This document shows, one piece after another, positions 8,380 to 13,006 of a DNA stretch of 13,006 nucleotides (its first letter is position 1; every line of letters begins with the position of its first letter). The notes beneath the pieces are model-generated. The model did no database searches. It was not told the origin of the DNA and saw nothing but the letters and a program-made list of their open reading frames with translations. Origin of the DNA: Lachnospira sp. UBA5912 (GTDB lineage: Bacteria > Bacillota > Clostridia > Lachnospirales > Lachnospiraceae); contig DJDY01000035.1 in the NCBI GenBank assembly GCA_002435585.1, forward strand, positions 1 through 13,006, written 5' to 3'. Made by a program: the position numbers and the translations under genes.

Positions 8380-9546
8380 CTACTCCAGCATAAACAGCTG
8401 TGCTATAAGATTCTCATAACCGTATTTTCTCTTAGTCATAAAGAACTTATTATATTGTTCATAGTTATAATAAGAATGCTCATATTGCCTTGAATACAGG
8501 TGTGCAAGGTCAACCTGCCTTATGAATCCAAGCACCTTATCATTAAGATACCAGTCAGCAACATCCATCATCTTTAGTGCAAGCAATCCGGCAACTGCAC
8601 CCTTCATCTTAAGCAGAACATTGTAATCATATACAGCATCAAGAAAATACCTGTAAATATAATACATAAGTATCTGCTCATATTCATGCTGGTTATTGGC
8701 ATAATACTTATCAAATTCAGCTACAATATCTTTAAACTCAATGCTATCTTTACAGTTTTCATAGAAAGTATTAACTTCCTGTACATATATATTCCAGTCA
8801 GAATTAATCACTTCCATTCCTTTGAAGCTGTCAAACAAATGTCTTGTATACAGATATGCATCTGAGCGCATGGCTGCAATACTACGTGCCTTGTCAAGTT
8901 TATGCTCCCTGTAATCTTCCTTTGCATACCTTTTACAGACACCTATTATAAGTTCATCTCTTTCCTTGTCAAGATAATGCTGTATATCTTTGGCAAACAT
9001 AAGCACAAGAACTGCTCTTTCAGCTATCGTATAGTCTCTGTCAGAAACTATATTATAAGCTATTGTACGCGCCTGCCTTAACTGCATGTATGTCACAGGG
9101 TCTATGTCATTATAAGTACTTACTTCTTCATCACTATCTTTAATATCAAATGTAAGTTCGCCCTTATATCCTAATATAAGTTCGCCGGCTGTCTTACATG
9201 ATGGCGCTATGCCTATTTCCCTTATGCCTCCATATTCGTTTATAAAACGCGGAAACTCAGCACATGTTTCACATAGCTTATCCTCTCCAAGCGCAATATA
9301 AAGGTCACACAGATTAGCATCGTTTAGAAACGGGCATCTGCCATTATTCAGTGTAAATGTACATCCACCATCGTCAGATGGAACCATTACGTCCTTTAGT
9401 CTTTTACCGAAACTTCCTTTTACCTTCTTATAATACTTATAAGCGGTTTCATCAACATCAACATCCCACCCGGCACAGCATGTATCTGTACAATCACCTG
9501 CTATGCACCTGAAATGCTTATAATAATCTGGTGTTACTATCTTCAT
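8380..9546 (-). CDS. FliB-like protein lysine N-methylase, cysteine-rich
   Basis: The N-terminus (MKIVTPDYYKHFRC, then a CCAGWDVDVD block) and the whole cysteine pattern match the family annotated as flagellin lysine-N-methylase (FliB). The Cys residues lie at 14, 19, 23, 24, 62, 71, 80, 92 and 95, in blocks such as CPFL and CETCAEFPRF. For Salmonella FliB, an iron-sulfur cluster held by such cysteines has been reported to take part in methyl transfer to flagellin lysines; that is family knowledge and not visible here. The protein is 388 residues, near the usual length, and appears intact. AAGAGGAT precedes the start. No flagellin or flagellar gene is in the window, so the substrate may be a distant flagellin or some other protein. 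The gene lies 124 bp downstream of a small membrane protein gene and 130 bp upstream of the ABC exporter pair, on the same strand. Confidence 0.8.
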   Translation of the reverse strand: MKIVTPDYYKHFRCIAGDCTDTCCAGWDVDVDETAYKYYKKVKGSFGKRLKDVMVPSDDGGCTFTLNNGRCPFLNDANLCDLYIALGEDKLCETCAEFPRFINEYGGIREIGIAPSCKTAGELILGYKGELTFDIKDSDEEVSTYNDIDPVTYMQLRQARTIAYNIVSDRDYTIAERAVLVLMFAKDIQHYLDKERDELIIGVCKRYAKEDYREHKLDKARSIAAMRSDAYLYTRHLFDSFKGMEVINSDWNIYVQEVNTFYENCKDSIEFKDIVAEFDKYYANNQHEYEQILMYYIYRYFLDAVYDYNVLLKMKGAVAGLLALKMMDVADWYLNDKVLGFIRQVDLAHLYSRQYEHSYYNYEQYNKFFMTKRKYGYENLIAQLFMLE

Positions 9547-9588
9547 ATATATATCCTCTTATTCATCATAGCTGCACGCTGCATGTGC

Positions 9589-9646
9589 AAGGCATTTATA
9601 CCTAAGTTTATCTGATTCATCCGATATTTACTCAGGTCAATGCCTT
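9589..9646 (-). other. Imperfect stem-loop in the leader of the fliB-like gene
   Basis: Outer arms AAGGCAT/ATGCCTT (9589-9595 with 9640-9646, perfect) and inner arms CCTAAGT/ACTCAGG (9601-9607 with 9630-9636, six pairs plus one mismatch or wobble, depending on strand) nest around a 22-nt apical region that contains a further TATC/GATA pairing. It sits 43 bp upstream of the fliB-like start codon in the 124-bp gap. No T-run follows on the - strand, so it is not a normal terminator. It could be a leader RNA structure or processing site; I do not recognise a riboswitch class. Confidence 0.35.
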
Positions 9647-9670
9647 CTGCTCTTATATATACGCATGTCA

Positions 9671-10228
9671 CTACATTCTATCCTTACTTGTCATATTCTT
9701 AATCCACGTATATATGGAAGTTGCAAAAAGCACTGCAAATATAGCACAGGAAATAAAATACATATAGAAAAGATATGGTCTTGCTATAAGCCAGTCTGTC
9801 ATCGGTGATGTATACACCTCGCTAAGTGTAAAAACACCACTAAGCATTGATGACATCTGAAGTACCTGTGGGTATTTGGCTATGGCGATATAAGCAAACA
9901 TACCTATAGCCGGGAATGACATACAGCCTGATATAAATGCAATAACTATACTGGCTGTTCTTACTGCAAATGCTCTGCTGCTTATCTGTTTTCTTGTAAG
10001 TATATTAAATATAATTGCTGCAACCATTAGTATTATCATTAACATATAATCATCAAGCAGTAACGCCACTCTGCTAAACAATGCTTCCCCTTTCAATGAT
10101 GAATACTGTGACATAAGCATGTAGAAATTATAGACTGCTTTAATTCCTGTATAAAAAGCGCCTACAATTACTACCCTGAATATTATGTTTATAATTCTGT
10201 TTCCATTATTACTTGTATTATCTGGCAT
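9671..10228 (-). CDS. Hypothetical four-helix membrane protein
   Basis: I do not recognise this 185-residue protein. Hydrophobic segments at about 12-34, 54-74, 86-114 and 148-172 suggest four membrane-spanning helices, with short polar ends (an Asn-rich N-terminus and a Lys/Asp/Arg-rich C-terminus). No catalytic motif is visible. The loop between helices 3 and 4 (about 115-147) is long enough to carry an external segment. A GGAG lies 12 bases before the ATG, slightly far, but no better start is present. It is the first gene of the leftward series, 48 nt or so after a predicted transcription start, and is followed by the fliB-like gene after 124 bp. Codon use matches its neighbours, so it is probably a real gene. 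Confidence 0.72.
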   Translation of the reverse strand: MPDNTSNNGNRIINIIFRVVIVGAFYTGIKAVYNFYMLMSQYSSLKGEALFSRVALLLDDYMLMIILMVAAIIFNILTRKQISSRAFAVRTASIVIAFISGCMSFPAIGMFAYIAIAKYPQVLQMSSMLSGVFTLSEVYTSPMTDWLIARPYLFYMYFISCAIFAVLFATSIYTWIKNMTSKDRM

Positions 10229-10441
10229 AATTAATGTGTTCTCCTTATTAATACGCGGCTTTCGCTACATTATTGTGTTTACATTATAATTTCTTAAACA
10301 TAGGTGTTAAAATAGATTTTCACACCCTGTATTATTAGTATAGTATACCATATTAACTGACAAAACAATAACAAAGATTTCGTTATTAATATTATTAATA
10401 CAATTTTTACTTATTCCAGTATATATGGTTATTATTCCTTG
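10229..10441. other. Divergent intergenic region, leftward half
   Basis: This AT-rich stretch separates the leftward gene series from the rightward importer promoter. Apart from the leftward promoter, it holds an AATAAC/GTTATT hairpin (10367-10372 with 10382-10387) with no T-run, and a short palindromic GTATAC near 10343. No ORF, tRNA or mobile element was found. Confidence 0.5.
10283..10310 (-). promoter_or_regulatory. Predicted promoter of the leftward gene series
   Basis: On the - strand TTAACA (10310-10305, five of six matches to TTGACA) is followed after 16 bp by a perfect TATAAT (10288-10283). Transcription would begin near 10276 and reach the membrane-protein start codon after about 48 nt. 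It is the best leftward promoter in the divergent intergenic region and could also serve the fliB-like and exporter genes downstream. Confidence 0.65.
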
Positions 10442-10471
10442 TTGAAATACTATGCACTTTAAGTGTATAAT
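10442..10471 (+). promoter_or_regulatory. Predicted promoter of the amino-acid importer operon
   Basis: TTGAAA (10442-10447) and a perfect TATAAT (10466-10471) are separated by 18 bp, a good vegetative-type promoter. Transcription would start near 10478, leaving an unusually long leader of about 247 nt before the receptor-permease gene at 10725. No better-placed promoter was seen nearer the gene. Confidence 0.65.
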
Positions 10472-10477
10472 TATAAC

Positions 10478-10724
10478 ATTATATTGATATCAGTTTTGCA
10501 CAATATAAGTATTGATTATTGTAAGACTTTCAAAATAATATAATTAATTTCAAAGAGGTTTTACACAATATTTTACACAATATATGTATGGCTCAATATT
10601 GTACTATTTATGCATTCAAAGCTGATATCCTAAACATAGAAAGAAAAACTATGATTTACATAGTAATAAAGACTCTGGAGAGGGTCTTAAAAAAAATACT
10701 ACTATATAATACGAGGATTATGAG
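10478..10724 (+). promoter_or_regulatory. Long structured 5' leader of the importer operon
   Basis: The leader holds no convincing ORF. GATATCAGTTTTG (10486-10498) can pair with CAAAGCTGATATC (10617-10629) in a 13-bp helix with one G-U pair, closing a 118-nt interior. Inside are ACAATA/TATTGT (10500-10505 with 10517-10522) and ATATTGT (10596-10602), which can pair with either of two upstream ACAATAT copies. Closer to the gene are ACTATG/CATAGT (10648-10653 with 10659-10664) and an 8-bp hairpin with a GGAG loop (10669-10688). The ribosome binding site is GAGG at 10713-10716. The set suggests RNA-level control of the importer, but no known riboswitch or T-box core was recognised, and AT-rich DNA gives chance pairings. 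Confidence 0.45.
10559..10582 (+). repeat. Tandem 12-bp direct repeat in the importer leader
   Basis: TTTTACACAATA occurs twice with no spacer (10559-10570 and 10571-10582). A near copy, TTTTGCACAATA, lies at 10494-10505. The 65-bp offset of the near copy is not a whole number of repeat units. The repeats could be binding sites for a regulator or alternative pairing partners for ATATTGT at 10596-10602. Confidence 0.8.
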
Positions 10725-12257
10725 ATGAACAAGAAAAAACACTCCGCATTAAGACACATCTGCATGCTTGCCGCGGTCATTTTGTTAACGCTTACTGCAT
10801 CGTTTTCCCTGATTGCATGTGGTAATAGCAGCATACCGAAAAACACTGTATTTTCGGTTGATGACCTTGCTGGTAAATCAGTAGGTGTGCAATTAGGAAC
10901 TACTGGTGATATATATGTTTCCGATATGGAAACTGATGGTTCAGGAACCAGGGTCGAACGGTTTAACAAAGGAAATGATGCCATACAGGCACTTAAACAG
11001 GGAAAAATTGATGCCGTTGTTATTGATTCCCAGCCAGCTAAAGCATTTGTTGATGCAAACAGTGACCTGATGATGCTTGATGAAGAATTCGTTACAGAAG
11101 AATATGCTATATGCATATCCAAGAATAACAGTTCTTTTACAGCTACAGTCAATGAGGCGCTTACTGCACTTATTAATAATGGTACAATTGATAATATAAT
11201 CAATAATTATATAGGTGAGAATCCATCTAAGGAAGCTTACATACCAACAAGCTCTGGTGAAAACGGAACACTTACCATTGCTGTAAATGCTTACTTTGAG
11301 CCATATGAATATTATAGTAACGGTAAAGTAAGTGGTATAGATATTGATATATCTAACGCAATAGCAGATTATCTTGGAATGAATCTTTCTGTTGAAGATA
11401 TGGAATTCGATTCAATAATAACAGCTGTATCTTCCGGAAAAGTAGATATGGGTATATCAGGTATAACTATCACTGAAGACCGTAAGAAGAATATCGACTT
11501 CACTATCCCCTACACAACATCCAAACAGGTTGTTATTGTAAGGAATAATGATGCAGCAGGTCATGGAGTAAACCTTATTGATAAATTCAAGACTGACTTT
11601 ATCAATGATGGCAGATACCAGTATCTTTTAACTGGTCTTAAGAATACTTTAATCATCGCTTTATGCGCCGCTATCATGGGTATTATCATAGGCTTCATTG
11701 TAGCTATTATAAGATCCAACCATGATAAAACCGGAGGCATGAAGATAGCTAACTTTATATGTAACATTTACCTTACAGTAATCCGTGGTACACCAACTAT
11801 GGTTCAGTTACTTATTATTTATTATGTAATATTCAGTTCTGTACAGATTAATAAAATATTTGTTGCCATACTCGCATTCGGTATTAACTCTGGTGCTTAT
11901 GTGGCTGAAATATTCCGTTCAGGTATCATGTCTATTGATAACGGACAGTTTGAGGCAGCACGAAGCCTTGGTCTTAGCTACAGAAAAACTATGAATCTTG
12001 TAATACTTCCACAGGCATTCAAGAATGTTTTACCTGCACTTGCCAATGAATTCATCGTTCTGTTAAAGGAAACTTCTATCAGTGGTTATATAGGACTCAA
12101 TGACCTTACACGTGGTGGCGATATTATCCGAAGCATAACTTATGATCCTATGCTTCCACTCTTTGGTGTGGCTATCATCTACCTTGTGTTAGTTGTTATC
12201 CTTTCATCACTTGTTAAAAAACTTGAAAGGAGATTAAGAAGCAATGAGCGACACTAA
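10725..12257 (+). CDS. Amino-acid ABC importer: lipoprotein receptor (lobes in swapped order) fused to permease
   Basis: This polar amino-acid importer subunit should bind substrate outside the cell and form the membrane channel. A lipoprotein signal peptide ends in LIAC with Cys32 as the lipid-anchored residue. Residues 44-133 match the second lobe of GlnH/HisJ-type receptors ([16 protein letters not shown], then a segment ending AVVIDSQPA with Asp101), and 137-164 the usual C-terminal tail. Only then, at 182-275, comes the first lobe ([41 protein letters not shown] with the carboxylate-binding-type Arg253). Residues 300-505 are a GlnP/HisM permease: [16 protein letters not shown] and the ATPase-coupling EAA loop ([16 protein letters not shown]). 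So one full set of receptor parts is present in permuted order. The ATPase gene overlaps its 3' end by 14 bp. There is no upstream coding sequence for a lost first lobe. Glutamine or another polar amino acid is the likely substrate; this is inferred. Confidence 0.9.
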   Translation: MNKKKHSALRHICMLAAVILLTLTASFSLIACGNSSIPKNTVFSVDDLAGKSVGVQLGTTGDIYVSDMETDGSGTRVERFNKGNDAIQALKQGKIDAVVIDSQPAKAFVDANSDLMMLDEEFVTEEYAICISKNNSSFTATVNEALTALINNGTIDNIINNYIGENPSKEAYIPTSSGENGTLTIAVNAYFEPYEYYSNGKVSGIDIDISNAIADYLGMNLSVEDMEFDSIITAVSSGKVDMGISGITITEDRKKNIDFTIPYTTSKQVVIVRNNDAAGHGVNLIDKFKTDFINDGRYQYLLTGLKNTLIIALCAAIMGIIIGFIVAIIRSNHDKTGGMKIANFICNIYLTVIRGTPTMVQLLIIYYVIFSSVQINKIFVAILAFGINSGAYVAEIFRSGIMSIDNGQFEAARSLGLSYRKTMNLVILPQAFKNVLPALANEFIVLLKETSISGYIGLNDLTRGGDIIRSITYDPMLPLFGVAIIYLVLVVILSSLVKKLERRLRSNERH

Positions 12258-12984
12258 TGTAATTCTTGAAGTTAAGAATCTTAAAAAGACTTTTGGAGAC
12301 CACGAAGTATTAAAGGATATTAACACTACCGTGAAAAAAGGAGAAGTTATAGCAATAATAGGGCCATCAGGATGTGGTAAATCAACATTTTTAAGGTCTC
12401 TTAACCTTCTTGAGGTACCTACTTCAGGTCATATTATATATGAAGGTAACGACCTTACTGAAAAGGGTATAGATCTTGACAAGCTAAGACAGAGTATTGG
12501 AATGGTATTCCAGCATTTCAACCTTTTTCCTAACATGACTATCAGGAAAAATATCACTCTCGCACCCGTACAGCTTGGGCTTATGTCTAAAGAAGAGGCT
12601 GATAAGAAAGCCGATGAGCTTCTGGAAAGAGTAGGACTTTTAGATAAAGCTGACTCATATCCTGCTATGTTATCTGGCGGTCAGAAACAAAGAGTAGCCA
12701 TAGCAAGAGCGCTTGCCATGAATCCTGAGATCATGCTTTTCGATGAGCCTACATCTGCTCTTGACCCTGAGATGGTTGGTGAAGTTCTTTCCATCATGAA
12801 GGAGCTTGCAGCATCAGGTATGACTATGATTGTCGTAACACATGAGATGGGATTTGCTAAAGAAGTATCAAGCAGATGTATGTTTATTAATAATGGACGT
12901 ATTGAAGAGGAGAATGATCCTAAGACATTCTTTGAACAGCCTAAGAGTGAAAGGCTTAGGGATTTCCTGTCGAAGGTGTTATAA
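12244..12984 (+). CDS. glnQ: Amino-acid ABC importer ATPase, GlnQ-like
   Basis: This is the cytoplasmic ATPase that drives the receptor-permease encoded just before it. It has 246 residues, the usual length. Motifs are Walker [10 protein letters not shown] (40-48), Q-loop [12 protein letters not shown], signature LSGGQKQR, Walker [13 protein letters not shown] and switch histidine in VVTHEMG, all canonical, so a homodimer would have two active sites. The start overlaps the preceding gene by 14 bp, and AAAGGAG lies 11 bases upstream inside that gene, which indicates translational coupling in one operon. The stop is 22 bp from the window edge, and no terminator can be judged. The polar amino-acid uptake family (GlnQ/HisP/ArtP) is clear; the exact substrate is not. 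Confidence 0.95.
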   Translation: MSDTNVILEVKNLKKTFGDHEVLKDINTTVKKGEVIAIIGPSGCGKSTFLRSLNLLEVPTSGHIIYEGNDLTEKGIDLDKLRQSIGMVFQHFNLFPNMTIRKNITLAPVQLGLMSKEEADKKADELLERVGLLDKADSYPAMLSGGQKQRVAIARALAMNPEIMLFDEPTSALDPEMVGEVLSIMKELAASGMTMIVVTHEMGFAKEVSSRCMFINNGRIEEENDPKTFFEQPKSERLRDFLSKVL

Positions 12985-13006
12985 GCTGATTGGATATTTC
13001 TAAGAT

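Noticed and set aside
10486..10629. A 144-bp miniature transposable element bounded by 13-bp inverted repeats
   Set aside because: No target-site duplication is visible at the ends, and no second copy is in the window; an RNA helix explains the repeat equally well.
10669..10688. 8-bp hairpin with GGAG loop as an intrinsic terminator
   Set aside because: On the + strand it is followed by A residues, and on the - strand the T-run comes before the stem, so neither direction gives a terminator; kept only as part of the leader structure.
10705..10710. TATAAT just before the importer gene as its promoter
   Set aside because: It lies only 15 bp before the start codon, has no -35 partner at 16-18 bp, and would leave no room for the GAGG ribosome binding site in the transcript.
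10725..10830. Frameshift or truncation removing a normal first lobe from the receptor
   Set aside because: A complete lipoprotein signal sequence with its own ribosome binding site leads straight into lobe 2, and the upstream DNA shows no coding remnant of lobe 1.

Overview
The window looks like a chromosomal segment of a low-to-moderate GC, Gram-positive anaerobe of the Lachnospiraceae type. The assignment rests on AT-rich intergenic DNA, strong AGGAGG/GGAG ribosome binding sites, a FliB-like Cys-rich methylase of the kind common in Lachnospiraceae, and a lipoprotein-type amino-acid transporter. No tRNA, rRNA, CRISPR array, insertion sequence or phage gene was seen. There are nine protein-coding genes, one of them cut by the left edge.

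Layout. (1) 2-1729, + strand: the C-terminal half or so of an SbcC exonuclease subunit, starting just before the zinc hook. (2) 1733-1777: a 17-bp perfect inverted repeat that can terminate both the convergent sbcC and pyrG transcripts. (3) 1801-10228, all on the - strand: in transcription order, a four-helix membrane protein, a FliB-type methylase, the two halves of a heterodimeric ABC exporter, an Sfp-type phosphopantetheinyl transferase and CTP synthase (pyrG). pyrG has its own promoter and a candidate leader terminator. (4) 10229-10724: a 496-bp divergent intergenic region with one good promoter in each direction and a long, structured leader in front of the rightward genes. (5) 10725-12984, + strand: a polar amino-acid ABC importer made of a lipoprotein receptor fused to its permease, followed by an overlapping ATPase gene.

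Two points deserve most attention. In the receptor-permease fusion the two lobes of the periplasmic-binding-type domain are in swapped order: lobe 2 with the C-terminal tail comes first, then lobe 1, then the membrane domain. This is the layout of a circularly permuted receptor tethered at both ends. Second, pyrG changes codon style abruptly near 2755-2805. The 3' part (and sbcC) uses CCG proline and ATC isoleucine codons; the 5' part uses CCA and many ATA codons like the genes to its right. Either pyrG is an intragenic recombinant, or the sequence is an assembly join of two related genomes through a conserved gene.

Functionally the genes form no single pathway: DNA repair (SbcC), nucleotide synthesis (PyrG), carrier-protein activation (PPTase), export (the ABC pair), protein lysine methylation (FliB-like) and amino-acid uptake (the importer). 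The leftward genes from 10228 to 4687 may be partly co-transcribed from the promoter near 10283-10310, but gaps of 62-172 bp leave room for internal promoters.
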